Assembly (NCBI RefSeq): GCF_001423885.1
Contig: NZ_LMPP01000001.1
Location: 1,403,543-1,467,542 of the forward strand
Reading direction: 5' to 3'
Source: Rathayibacter sp. Leaf185
Lineage (GTDB): Bacteria > Actinomycetota > Actinomycetes > Actinomycetales > Microbacteriaceae
Length of the DNA: 64,000 bases
In this document: piece after piece, positions 51,121 to 58,725 of the stretch
Layout of the letters: each line of letters opens with the position of its first letter
Numbering within the stretch: the first letter of the stretch is position 1
Notes under the pieces: model-generated
The model's input: the letters and a program-made list of their open reading frames with translations, nothing else
What the model was told of the DNA's origin: nothing
Databases searched by the model: none
Position numbers and translations under genes: made by a program

Positions 51121-51934
51121 CGGTGCAGGCCGCGCTCGATCGCGGTGCGGATCGCCGCCTCCACCTCGGGCCACGCGGTCAGAACCTGCGTCGCTGAGAA
51201 CCGGAGGGTGACGCAGCCGTTCTTGGCGGCGAACAGGTCCCGGCGACGGTCGTTCTCGAAGTCGTGCGTGGAGCGGCCGTCGAGCTCGATGATCAGGCTC
51301 GAGCCGATCAGGAGGTCGACTCGGCCGACCCCGGCGATCCAGACCTGGGCCCGGGCATCGATGCCGCTGAGGTGCAGGCGCCAGCGCGCGAGTGTCTCGA
51401 GCCCGCTGCCTGCGTCATCGCGGCGAAGTCGATCACGGCATGCAGTCTCGCTGGACAGGCGGAACGGATCAGATCCACGTCGTCGCGGTCGAGGAGCCGC
51501 TTCTCCAGCGCGGACTCGAGTGCGACGAGCATGTCCTCCACGCCGACAGTGCGGCCGAGCTGCAGGAGGGCGTGCCCGATCGAGACCCGCAGCGGCTCGT
51601 CGTCCGGCCACGCCGGATCCCAGTGCAGGCGCACTCCTGCCCGGGCCGCGTGCCGCGGCGTGTTCGGCGGTACCCACACATGCAGCTCGCTCGAACGAAG
51701 GACCCAGAGCCCGTGAGCACGAGCGGCATCGGTCGCGGCCAGCTTGCCGCCGAGACGAAAAGCCGTCAGCACGGGGCGGGGCAGGCCAGGTGAGGCATAC
51801 GATCCCCGTTTCCCCCGTACGATCTCGCCCGCTGCAACAGCCGCCGTCAGCTCTCGAGGGGATGCGCCTGCATCGACGAGCGCGCGTCGGGAGGCGATCC
51901 CGCCGCGACGGGCCAGCTCGGCACACAGATCCAT
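51114..51934 (-). pseudogene. Frameshifted AbiEi-antitoxin-like/DUF559 nuclease-fold gene
   Basis: Two frames together make one ~272-residue protein of the actinobacterial AbiEi-type winged-helix plus DUF559 (restriction-endonuclease-like) class. The first part, from ATG 51934, runs MDLCAELARRGGIASRRALV, RGKRGSYASPG, then ACPARLHAVIDFA. The second part begins about AGSGLETLARWRLHLSGID and holds VDLLIGSSLIIELDGRSTHD, the D-ExD nuclease-like core. A shift of -1 frame near 51425-51440 separates them, consistent with one missing base. It may be a true pseudogene, a sequencing error or, less likely, programmed frameshifting. It is convergent with purA and divergent from the gene at 52169, with an 18-bp inverted repeat between. 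Confidence 0.75.
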
Positions 51935-52049
51935 CCGGCGACGATCGCGGAATGGACGATGCGGCGGTGCTGGAGAGTGCCGGAACGGGACGGCAGCGGC
52001 CTTCCTGCGTCCTGTGGAGGGAGCTTGTGCCAGGCGGACGGCCCCTCTC

Positions 52050-52137
52050 CGTTCATAACGTAGGACCGATACCTCCGTGGCGGCGAGTTCTCGCGGATCG
52101 CGGATCACTGCGGCGCACTGGTCCTACGTTATGAACG
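52050..52137. repeat. 18-bp perfect inverted repeat, possible operator pair
   Basis: CGTTCATAACGTAGGACC (52050-52067) and its exact complement (52120-52137) flank a 52-bp spacer. The AT-rich core (TTCATAACGTA) is conspicuous in a ~70% GC background. It lies between the broken AbiEi-like gene and the divergent gene at 52169; the right arm overlaps the expected -35 region of the latter. AbiEi antitoxins are known to bind inverted repeats in their own promoters. Confidence 0.8.
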
Positions 52138-52156
52138 CGAGCGCAACCTGTGGCCG

Positions 52157-52162
52157 GATAAT
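52157..52162 (+). promoter_or_regulatory. -10 box for a leaderless membrane-protein message
   Basis: GATAAT ends 7 nt before ATG 52169. Its -35 region falls within the right arm of the 18-bp inverted repeat. Confidence 0.55.
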
Positions 52163-52168
52163 CGGCGC

Positions 52169-52771
52169 ATGCAGATCTACGCCGACCTCCCCGCCGTGCG
52201 CGCGCGGCAGATCACGGCCGACGCGCTCGCGATCGCCGTCGCGGTGATCGCCGTGGCGGCCGGAATCGCGGTCGGCACGCTCATCGCCGGGCTCGCCGAG
52301 ATCGGCCGCCGGCTCGAGAGCGCCGGGAGCGGCTTCGGCACCACGATGAGCGACGCCGGGTCGACGCTCGGCGGGATCCCGCTGCTCGGCGATGCCGTCA
52401 GGGCGCCGTTCGACGAGGCGAGCGGCGCCGGCGCCGTCCTCGCCGCAGCCGGACGCGACCAGCAGCAGCTCGCGACGACGCTCGCGATCGTCGCGGGGCT
52501 CGCCGTGGGAGGGCTGCCGCTCCTCCTGCTCGCCGTGCTCTGGCTGCGGCCGCGCCTGCGCTTCGCGCGGCGCACGGCCGAGCTGCGGGCGCTCGGTGCG
52601 ACGTCGACCGGCTCCGAGCTGCTGGCGCTGCGCGCACTCACGGAGGCGTCGCCGCGCGACATCCTCGCCGCGCACCCGGACGCCGTCCCGTCCTGGCGCG
52701 CGGGCGACCCCGCCGCCACCTCCGCCCTGGCCGCCCTCGCCCTCCGCCGCGCCGGCCTCCGCGCCCGCTGA
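52169..52771 (+). CDS. Hypothetical membrane protein, 200 aa
   Basis: Unknown function. Two hydrophobic segments (about 20-45, IAVAVIAVAAGIAVGTLIAG, and 102-126, LAIVAGLAVGGLPLLLLAVL) enclose an extracellular region of about 55 residues rich in Gly, Ala and Ser. The basic C-terminal ~70 residues are cytoplasmic and contain LRALGATSTGSELLALRAL. The start is supported by GATAAT at the right distance for a leaderless message. The inverted repeat upstream suggests control by the AbiEi-like protein or another repressor. Confidence 0.7.
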   Translation: MQIYADLPAVRARQITADALAIAVAVIAVAAGIAVGTLIAGLAEIGRRLESAGSGFGTTMSDAGSTLGGIPLLGDAVRAPFDEASGAGAVLAAAGRDQQQLATTLAIVAGLAVGGLPLLLLAVLWLRPRLRFARRTAELRALGATSTGSELLALRALTEASPRDILAAHPDAVPSWRAGDPAATSALAALALRRAGLRAR

Positions 52772-52903
52772 CCGGGCCATCCGACCGCCCCCGCTGACCC
52801 GCCCCCGTCCCCCGGAGGGATGACCGACCGGAGCCCACGCGGATGACGGTGCGGGCCCACCGGGCGACGACCGCGACGGACCCGCCTCCGTAGCGTCGGA
52901 GGC

Positions 52904-53656
52904 ATGCAGAACCAGACCTCCACCGTTGTGGCGCGCGTCGAGAACGTGCGCAAGCTCTACGGCTCCACGCCTCCCGTCGTCGCCCTCGACGGCGTCACCC
53001 TCTCGATCGAGCGCGGCGAGTTCACCGCCGTCATGGGGCCGAGCGGCTCGGGCAAGTCGACCCTCATGCACGTGCTCGCGGGGCTCGACTCCGCCTCCGA
53101 GGGCCGCGTGTTCCTCGGCGACGTCGAGATCACCGGGATGGGCGACGCCGAGCTCACCCTGCTCCGCCGCCGCAGCGTCGGCTTCGTCTTCCAGGCGTTC
53201 AACCTCGTCCCGACCCTCGACGTGCGCGGCAACATCCGCCTCCCGTTCGAGCTCGACGGACGCTCCGTCACGGCCGAGGAGGAGGAGTGGATCGGACGCC
53301 TCATCGTCTCGCTCGGGCTCCGCGACCGGCTCACCCACCGGCCCTACGAGCTGTCGGGCGGTCAGCAGCAGCGTGTCGCCATCGCCCGGGCGCTCGCCAC
53401 GAGACCGCAGCTGATCTTCGCCGACGAGCCCACCGGCAACCTCGACTCCCGCACCGGCAGGGAGGTGCTGACCCTGCTGCGCGCCTCGACGCGCGAGTAC
53501 GGCCAGTCGATCGCGATGGTGACCCACGACCCGATCGCGGCGGCCTACGCCGACCGGATCGTGTTCCTCCGCGACGGGGTCGTCGTCGACGACCGCCGGG
53601 GGATGAGCGCCGAGGAGGTCTCGCGCGCCATGCTCGAGATGGAGCGCGCGGCGTGA
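52904..53656 (+). CDS. ABC transporter ATPase, MacB/LolD type
   Basis: A 250-residue ATPase of the MacB/FtsE-like group. Walker A GPSGSGKST, Q-loop VFQAFNLVPTLD, signature LSGGQQQRVAIARAL, Walker B LIFADEPTGNLD and switch His MVTHDPIAA are all intact. It partners with the FtsX-type permease that follows; their genes overlap by GTGA, so translation is coupled. Such systems export peptides or lipids or transmit mechanical signals; no cargo gene is adjacent. TAGCGT ends 8 nt before ATG 52904, suggesting a leaderless start; GGAGG is only 3 nt away. Confidence 0.9.
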   Translation: MQNQTSTVVARVENVRKLYGSTPPVVALDGVTLSIERGEFTAVMGPSGSGKSTLMHVLAGLDSASEGRVFLGDVEITGMGDAELTLLRRRSVGFVFQAFNLVPTLDVRGNIRLPFELDGRSVTAEEEEWIGRLIVSLGLRDRLTHRPYELSGGQQQRVAIARALATRPQLIFADEPTGNLDSRTGREVLTLLRASTREYGQSIAMVTHDPIAAAYADRIVFLRDGVVVDDRRGMSAEEVSRAMLEMERAA

Positions 53657-55056
53657 GCGGCGTCAGAACGGGTTCGCGGCAGGGCGGAGGCGCGGTCGTC
53701 ACCGTCGCAGCGCTCTCGGCGGCGTTCGGCGGGATCCTCGTGCAGCTCATCACCGACCTCACCGCCGCCTTCGCGGCCGCCGGCCTCGAGGACATCGGCC
53801 CGATCGGCCTCCTGCTCGCCGTCGTGGGCGCCGTCTTCTTCGGCATCGCGGTGTTCGTCGGAGGCATCGTCACGGCCAACGCGGTCTCGACCGTCATCGC
53901 GGGCCGCACGCGGGAGATCGCGCTGCTGCGCCTGCTGGGCGCCTCAGGTCGCTCCCTCCGCGGCGAGATCGTGCGCGGCGGATTCCGCCAGGGCGCCCTC
54001 GGGGCCCTGATCGGCACGGTCGTCGCGGTCGTGCTGGTCGCCGGCGGCGCCGAGATCGCGTTCCAGACCGGCGCGCTCGATCGCTTCGACGTCCCTCTCG
54101 CCTCGCCGGGACTGATCCTCCCCGTGCTCGCCGTCATCGCCTCCACGGTCATCGCCTCCTGGTCGGGCTCCCGGCGCGTCCTCGAGGTCGCTCCGGCCCA
54201 GGCCGCGGGCTCCTCCGCCGAGCCGCGCTACGACGAGCTGCGCGGTCGACGCGGGCGCAACGCCGTCGCGATCGTGCTCGTCGTCGTCGGGTTCGTGCTC
54301 CTCGCGGGCGGAGTCGTGGTGGGCCTCGTCTCGCCCGCGGGTGTCCTGATCGGCCTGGTGGGCGGCATGGTCTCGTTCTCGGGAGTGATCCTCGGGGCGC
54401 CGGTGCTGCTGCCTCCGCTGACCTCGCTCGTGGGGAGGGCGTTCGGCCGAGGGCCGGTCGCGCGTCTCGCCTCGGCCAACGCGATCCGGAACCCGGCACG
54501 CAGTGCTCGCGCCGTCATCGGACTCGTGATCGGAGTGACGCTGGTCACGATGTTCGCCGTCGCCGCCGAGACCTTCGGCACGGTCGTGCGGGCCTCGGGC
54601 GAGACGAATCCGGAGGTGATCGCGGCGCTCGAGCAGTTCATCTCGGCCAGCACCGCGGTGATGAGCGTGCTGCTCGGCTTCTCGGTCGTGCTCGCGGCGG
54701 TCGGCATGGTGAACACGCTGTCGCTGAGCGTGCTGCAGCGCCGGCGAGAGCTGGGGCTGCTCCGGGCGCTCGGACTGACGGCCTCGCAGGTGCGCTCGAT
54801 GGTGGTCCTCGAGGCGGCGCAGATGATCGTCGCGGCGACCCTCCTCGGTCTCGTCCTCGGCATCGCCTACGGATGGAGCGGCGCGATCGCGGTGTTCGGC
54901 TCGCTGAGCGGCGTCGGCCTGCTGGCGCCGGCCATCCCCGTGCCCGTGCTCGCCGCCGTGGTCGTCGTCGGCACGGTGATCACCGTCGTCTCGGCGGTCC
55001 TGCCCGCGCGCCGGGCGACCCGCGTGACTCCGGTCGCGGCCCTCGCCGTCGCCTGA
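53653..55056 (+). CDS. FtsX-family ABC transporter permease
   Basis: A 467-residue MacB/FtsX-like permease with two FtsX-type membrane modules: about 15-180, with TREIALLRLLGASGRSLRGE as the coupling region, and about 290-467, with RRRELGLLRALGLTASQVRS. About eight transmembrane segments are likely. The large periplasmic domain of MacB is missing, so this is the short type. The start is GTG at 53653, overlapping the ATPase stop by GTGA; a longer upstream frame is antisense-like and rejected. It is convergent with the maleylpyruvate-isomerase-like gene. Confidence 0.88.
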   Translation: MSGVRTGSRQGGGAVVTVAALSAAFGGILVQLITDLTAAFAAAGLEDIGPIGLLLAVVGAVFFGIAVFVGGIVTANAVSTVIAGRTREIALLRLLGASGRSLRGEIVRGGFRQGALGALIGTVVAVVLVAGGAEIAFQTGALDRFDVPLASPGLILPVLAVIASTVIASWSGSRRVLEVAPAQAAGSSAEPRYDELRGRRGRNAVAIVLVVVGFVLLAGGVVVGLVSPAGVLIGLVGGMVSFSGVILGAPVLLPPLTSLVGRAFGRGPVARLASANAIRNPARSARAVIGLVIGVTLVTMFAVAAETFGTVVRASGETNPEVIAALEQFISASTAVMSVLLGFSVVLAAVGMVNTLSLSVLQRRRELGLLRALGLTASQVRSMVVLEAAQMIVAATLLGLVLGIAYGWSGAIAVFGSLSGVGLLAPAIPVPVLAAVVVVGTVITVVSAVLPARRATRVTPVAALAVA

Positions 55057-55073
55057 GTCCCGGGCCTCCAGCG

Positions 55074-55691
55074 TCAGACCACCGAGAAGCCCTCGGCGAG
55101 CCGCTCGCGGCCGCTGAGGGCCATCAGGAGCTCCTCCGCCCGCCCGGAACGAGCGGCCAGAGCGCCGGTGAGCGCGCAGCACGCCTCCACCGCTGCGGCA
55201 GGCAGTGCGTGCGGGATCCCGGTCGCCCGTGACAGGTCGATCGTGTGCACGACCAGCTCGAGCACACGGGTGCGGAGGTACTCGCCGAGCCCGATGCCGT
55301 GGCCGCCGATCGAGACGAGGCGGTCGCGGCGCTGCTCGGCGACGAGGGTCGTCGCGCGGAGGATCGCCTCGGCGACCACCTGTCCCGGCGCGTCGCCGAG
55401 CCGCACTCCCGCCTCGACTCCGCGCCGCGCGACCTCTCCCGGGTCGGCGACGGTGCCGGCGAGCGCACGGTAGTAGGCGGGGGCGTCGTCGATCGTGCTG
55501 CGCCCGGGGTCGTCGGCGAGGAGGTAGGTCTCGACGGTGAGGATCGCGCGCGCCGTGTGACCGGCGAGCCCCCGCACGTCCCAGTCGCCGAGTCCGGGGC
55601 GCGTCCACTGGTCGTCCTCGATCTGCTCGAGCAGGCGGAGGAACGCGGTGGCGGAGCTCTCGAACATCGCGGCACTGTCCATGGACCACAT
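55074..55691 (-). CDS. Maleylpyruvate isomerase N-terminal domain (DinB-like) protein
   Basis: About 205 residues of the MDMPI/DinB four-helix metal-binding superfamily common in mycothiol-producing actinobacteria. Typical blocks are WTRPGLGDWDVRGLAGHTAR with the metal His, RDRLVSIGGHGIGLGEYLRT, and ELVVHTIDLSRATGI with the second His and an Asp. It probably acts on mycothiol or another small thiol; substrate unknown. The start is uncertain between ATG 55691, ATG 55682 and an ATG 21 codons upstream. No clear ribosome site helps. It is divergent from the acetyltransferase at 55747, whose -10 box lies just upstream. Confidence 0.75.
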   Translation of the reverse strand: MWSMDSAAMFESSATAFLRLLEQIEDDQWTRPGLGDWDVRGLAGHTARAILTVETYLLADDPGRSTIDDAPAYYRALAGTVADPGEVARRGVEAGVRLGDAPGQVVAEAILRATTLVAEQRRDRLVSIGGHGIGLGEYLRTRVLELVVHTIDLSRATGIPHALPAAAVEACCALTGALAARSGRAEELLMALSGRERLAEGFSVV

Positions 55692-55734
55692 GCTGGCACG
55701 CGGTCTGGACTCCTCCGCTCCCGCCGAGGGACCC

Positions 55735-55740
55735 CAGAAT
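55735..55740 (+). promoter_or_regulatory. -10 box deciding the start of the acetyltransferase
   Basis: CAGAAT ends 7 nt before GTG 55747. This favours GTG 55747 over the longer frame from ATG 55648, whose extra residues are antisense to the divergent gene. Confidence 0.55.
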
Positions 55741-55746
55741 GGCCGG

Positions 55747-56343
55747 GTGAGCATCCACCGTCCCGTCCCCGCCGCGCTGACCGGGCGCGTCGTCGTCCTC
55801 GAGCCGCTGGCCGACGAGCACGTCGAGCCTCTCTTCCGCGCGATCGCGCGCCCCGAGGTCTTCGCCGGCGGGTACGGAGGCGGACCTGCCGGTCTGCCGG
55901 AGTCGCTCGAGGATTTCGGCGGGTTCGTCCGCCGCTACTACCCATGGGCGACCGGGAACCCCTACGCGGTGCTGCTCGGCGGCCGCGTGGTCGGAACCAC
56001 CTCCCTCGCCGACTTCGACGAGAGGAAGGAGGCGGCGCACCTCGGCTGGACCGCCTACGCCCCGGAGGTCTGGTCGACCGCGGTCAACCCGGACGCGAAG
56101 CGGCTCCTGCTCGGGCTCGCGTTCGACAGCGGCTATTCCCGGGTGAAGCTGCAGGCCGACGCCGCCAACGCGCGGTCGCGCGCCGCGATCCTCCGTCTGG
56201 GGGCGGTGCTCGAGGGCGTCCTGCGCCACGACCAGCGCCGGGCCGACGGCTCATGGCGCGACACCGCGGTGCACTCGATCCTGGTGGAGGAGTGGCCCGC
56301 GGTGCGCGATGCGCTCGACCGGCGCATCGACGCGCTGCAGTAG
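55747..56343 (+). CDS. GNAT family acetyltransferase, RimL-like
   Basis: A 198-residue RimJ/RimL-type acetyltransferase. The opening GRVVVLEPLADEHVEPLFRA is the family signature; GGRVVGTTSLADFDERKEAA and LGWTAYAPEVWSTAVNPDAK contain the beta-bulge and acetyl-CoA region; LQADAANARSRAAILRLGAV matches motif B. It may modify a protein N-terminus or an antibiotic; no evidence which. GTG start chosen from the -10 box. The ATG at 55648 would add 33 residues antisense to the neighbouring gene. Confidence 0.85.
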   Translation: MSIHRPVPAALTGRVVVLEPLADEHVEPLFRAIARPEVFAGGYGGGPAGLPESLEDFGGFVRRYYPWATGNPYAVLLGGRVVGTTSLADFDERKEAAHLGWTAYAPEVWSTAVNPDAKRLLLGLAFDSGYSRVKLQADAANARSRAAILRLGAVLEGVLRHDQRRADGSWRDTAVHSILVEEWPAVRDALDRRIDALQ

Positions 56344-56444
56344 AGCCTCGGAGGGCGCGCGATCAGGATCGGCGCGACCTAGCAAGGGCGGGGTGGCCGC
56401 GCAACGGGGATGCCCGTGTCGGACCCGAGGAGTATCAAGGACGT

Positions 56445-56813
56445 ATGGAACGCATCCACTACGCGGGCAGCTCGGTGCTCACCGGCACGGCGATCGCTCG
56501 AGCCCTCGTGCGGTACGCCGAGGCTCTCGCCCTGCGGAAGGGTTCGATGACCGTCGAGATCCCGGTGCGCCGCGCCTCCGGGGGTGACGGCCGTGCATCC
56601 CTGCTCATCGGGCCGGCCAGTCAGCTGTTCTCGGAGTCGGAGGAGGGCGGCGGCGACGAGATCGTCGACGACGAGCTGGTGGCACGGCTGACACGCGAGG
56701 CCGACGGGCTCGGAGTGTCGCGTCCGATCACCGAGACCGACTCGGACGAGGGCGCGATGCACGTGCCCGACTTCGACATCCCGCACTTCCACGACGACGA
56801 GGGCGCCCGCTGA
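56445..56813 (+). CDS. Small Microbacteriaceae-type hypothetical protein, 122 aa
   Basis: A 122-residue acidic protein of the kind that often precedes DUF7882-like genes. It begins MERIHYAGSSVLTGTAIARA and has LLIGPASQLFSESEE in the middle, then an Asp/Glu-rich tail (HVPDFDIPHFHDDEG). It is soluble; no catalytic motif. ATG at 56445 has AAGGA 3 nt upstream and GAGGAG at about 14 nt, so the ribosome site is imperfect. Its function is unknown. The next gene starts 88 bp later under its own TACACT promoter-like box at 56833-56838. Confidence 0.65.
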   Translation: MERIHYAGSSVLTGTAIARALVRYAEALALRKGSMTVEIPVRRASGGDGRASLLIGPASQLFSESEEGGGDEIVDDELVARLTREADGLGVSRPITETDSDEGAMHVPDFDIPHFHDDEGAR

Positions 56814-56901
56814 GCATCCTCAGCACGCCCGGTACACTCGCGACGCCGCCATCGACCATGACTCCGTCGCAGTGGCGCGAACTCGAAAGGACACCTCTCT
56901 G

Positions 56902-57231
56902 ATGGGCCGACTGATCTACGACTCGACCCTCGAGGCCGACTTCGACGACCGCCTGCTCGCGCACCTCCAGATCGTCATCGGCTCGAAGCTCGCCCGCAAC
57001 GAGTCCTTCTACTTCTCGTGGAAGGACTCGCAGGCCGTCGGCGACGGACGCACGTCGATCTGGCTGCACCCGGCGATCCCGCTGCGGTTCAAATACCACG
57101 GCGGTCGCGCACCCGCGATCAACGCCGAGTGGATCAGGCAGCTGATCTCGGACTCGCACACCGCTCACGGGCTCCGCATCAGCGAGGAGCCCCGCGGCGC
57201 GAGCCGCCCGACCGAGGAGGGCGTGCTGTGA
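56902..57231 (+). CDS. DUF7882-like protein (often mislabelled ATP-dependent DNA ligase)
   Basis: A 109-residue protein matching a small Microbacteriaceae family. Signature blocks are MGRLIYDSTLEADFDDRLLA, HLQIVIGSKLARNESFYFSW and SIWLHPAIPLRFKYHG. Databases sometimes attach a DNA-ligase name to this family, but it has no nucleotidyltransferase motif and is too short. It is basic-centred and probably DNA- or RNA-related at most. AAAGGA lies 12 nt before ATG 56902. The next ORF overlaps its stop by GTGA, so they are coupled. Confidence 0.7.
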   Translation: MGRLIYDSTLEADFDDRLLAHLQIVIGSKLARNESFYFSWKDSQAVGDGRTSIWLHPAIPLRFKYHGGRAPAINAEWIRQLISDSHTAHGLRISEEPRGASRPTEEGVL

Positions 57232-57434
57232 AGCGGGTCGAGATCACCTACGGCGGCCAGCCGTACAGCCTGCACGACACCACGGCCGCCGAGGTGCGAG
57301 AGAGCGTCGAGAAGGCGCTCGACGGCTCGGCGTCGCGGTGGCTCTCGGTCAACCAGGGCGAGGGGGAGCCGCGCGAGACGTCGATCCTCATCACTCCGGG
57401 AGTCGCGTTCGCGGTCGCCGACGTCGCTCACTGA
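57228..57434 (+). CDS. Small hypothetical protein, 68 aa, coupled to DUF7882-like gene
   Basis: A 68-residue soluble protein starting MKRVEITYGGQPYSLHDTTA and including SRWLSVNQGEGEPRETSIL and ITPGVAFAV. It has an Hfq/Sm-like strand pattern in outline, but I cannot assign it. The GTG start overlaps the preceding stop (GTGA), and GAGGAGG lies 6-9 nt upstream. It ends 25 bp before the third copy of the 71-bp palindrome. Confidence 0.65.
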   Translation: MKRVEITYGGQPYSLHDTTAAEVRESVEKALDGSASRWLSVNQGEGEPRETSILITPGVAFAVADVAH

Positions 57435-57459
57435 TCGGCAGTCCCCTGCGGAGGGCTTT

Positions 57460-57530
57460 CGGCTCGTGAAATCGCGTCGGGCTCGTGAGAATCCGCGATT
57501 CCTGCGAGCCGAACGGGATTCTGCGAGCCG
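57460..57530. repeat. 71-bp palindromic element, copy 3
   Basis: Motifs at 57460, 57479 (one base changed, GGGCTCG), 57505 and 57524, the same offsets as copies 1 and 2. The centre is GAATCCGCGATTC. It is located just after the 68-aa gene on the plus strand. Confidence 0.82.
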
Positions 57531-57586
57531 GAGATGCCTCGGAGGATCGCGGTGGCCGAGCGCAGGGTCACGCTAGGGTCGGGGGC

Positions 57587-58042
57587 GTGAAGCAGACGCG
57601 AGCGGCCGCTGTCCTCCTGACGGTGCTGGCGCTCGCCGGCTGCACGGCTCCGGCTCCGGAGGAGACCGCTGATTCGTCGGCCGCGGCGCGCGAGGAGTCG
57701 CGCGACAGAGTGACGGCCCTCGTCGAGTCGCTCACCGGTCCCCAGGTCGACACCTTCGCGTTCGCGCGCGAGGCGAGCGACGCGGGGGCGGAGGGCGTCG
57801 ACCTGATCGGCATCGCCTCCTACGACGCCGAGACGCCCGAGGGCGCGTTCGGCACGCTGTCGTTCCGGACGCCGGTCGATGCGACGGCGTTCCCCGACGC
57901 GGGGGCCGACGCGTTCTGCTTCGAGGTGTACTTCTCGGCCGCCGGGCCGGTCGCGAGCGACGACTCCGGCGACGGCACCGTCGGCACCATCGAGTGCCCG
58001 GACGACGCGACCGTGATCACGCCGCCGCCGGCGGAGGGCTAG
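57587..58042 (+). CDS. Small secreted lipoprotein, 151 aa
   Basis: A 151-residue lipoprotein: basic start, hydrophobic stretch, lipobox ALAGC at about residues 15-19, then a Pro/Glu/Ala linker and a small globular domain with two cysteines (AFCFEVYFS and TIECPDD) likely to form a disulfide. Unknown function; the middle resembles small secreted actinobacterial proteins. The GTG at 57587 has TAGGGT ending 8 nt upstream, a leaderless arrangement. The stop TAG lies in CTAG, which also ends the convergent hydrolase gene. Confidence 0.7.
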   Translation: MKQTRAAAVLLTVLALAGCTAPAPEETADSSAAAREESRDRVTALVESLTGPQVDTFAFAREASDAGAEGVDLIGIASYDAETPEGAFGTLSFRTPVDATAFPDAGADAFCFEVYFSAAGPVASDDSGDGTVGTIECPDDATVITPPPAEG

Positions 58043-58725
58043 GCCGACACCGCCTTCACGACGGCCTTCAGCGTCCCCGGGTCGCCGAGGATGCGGAAGT
58101 GCCCACCGGTCTCGATCCGCACGTTGGCCGCTCCCTCGAGCCTGCTGCCCTCGGGGATGTGCGGGTCGAAGAGTCCGTAGACCGAGGTGATGCGGGCGTT
58201 CGCCTCGGGGCGGCTCGACAGCAGCAGAGTCGTCGCGTCGCGCGGCGAGAACGAGCGGAGGCTCTTCAGCGGCAGGTAGGCGGCGTACCGCGAGCCGCCG
58301 AACGGGGTCGAGACCGCGACCATCCGGTCGACGCGACCCTCGGGATCGAGCTCGGTCATCACGTACTTGCCGATCAGCCCGCCCTTGCTGTGCGCGACGA
58401 CGACGACTCCGCGGAGGTCGTGCTCGGCCAGATAGGCGGCGACGTCCTCGGCGGTCCGCACCACCGGCCGGCCGTTGCGGCCGAGGCTCGTCAGCACGTG
58501 CAGCGGGTGGCCGTGCTCGTGCAGCGGGTCGATGATCGGGCGGAGGAAGGACCACGTCTCCCAGATCCCGGGGAGCACCAGGATCGGCCGCAGGTCTCCG
58601 GTGAGGTAGTCGTCGGGCGCGCGGCGCGAGACGAACCCGCGCACCTGCCAGGCGACGGCGTAGGCGTAGTCCTGCGCCCACCAGACGGCGTCGCGCAGCA
58701 GAGTCCTCAGGCGCACCGCTCTCAC
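58039..58725 (-). CDS. Alpha/beta hydrolase, lipase/triacylglycerol-hydrolase-like
   Basis: A 228-residue hydrolase-fold protein. It has the nucleophile elbow VVVAHSKGGLIGKYV (Ser in AHSKGG), PILVLPGIWETWSFL at the oxyanion region, VYGLFDPHIPEGS for the acid and ETGGHFRILGDPG for the His. The N-terminus is a short amphipathic/aromatic helix (DAVWWAQDYAYAVAWQV), possibly membrane-associated. The GTG at 58725 overlaps the stop of the upstream hydrolase (GTGA). The substrate is not known. The stop codon shares the palindrome CTAG with the convergent lipoprotein gene. Confidence 0.82.
   Translation of the reverse strand: MRAVRLRTLLRDAVWWAQDYAYAVAWQVRGFVSRRAPDDYLTGDLRPILVLPGIWETWSFLRPIIDPLHEHGHPLHVLTSLGRNGRPVVRTAEDVAAYLAEHDLRGVVVVAHSKGGLIGKYVMTELDPEGRVDRMVAVSTPFGGSRYAAYLPLKSLRSFSPRDATTLLLSSRPEANARITSVYGLFDPHIPEGSRLEGAANVRIETGGHFRILGDPGTLKAVVKAVSA

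Noticed and set aside
51400-51450. Programmed ribosomal frameshift in the DUF559 gene
   Set aside because: No slippery heptamer or clear downstream stem was noticed; a lost base is the simpler explanation.
56902-57231. ATP-dependent DNA ligase
   Set aside because: 109 residues without the KxDG nucleotidyltransferase motif; the name is a known-looking mislabel of a small protein family.
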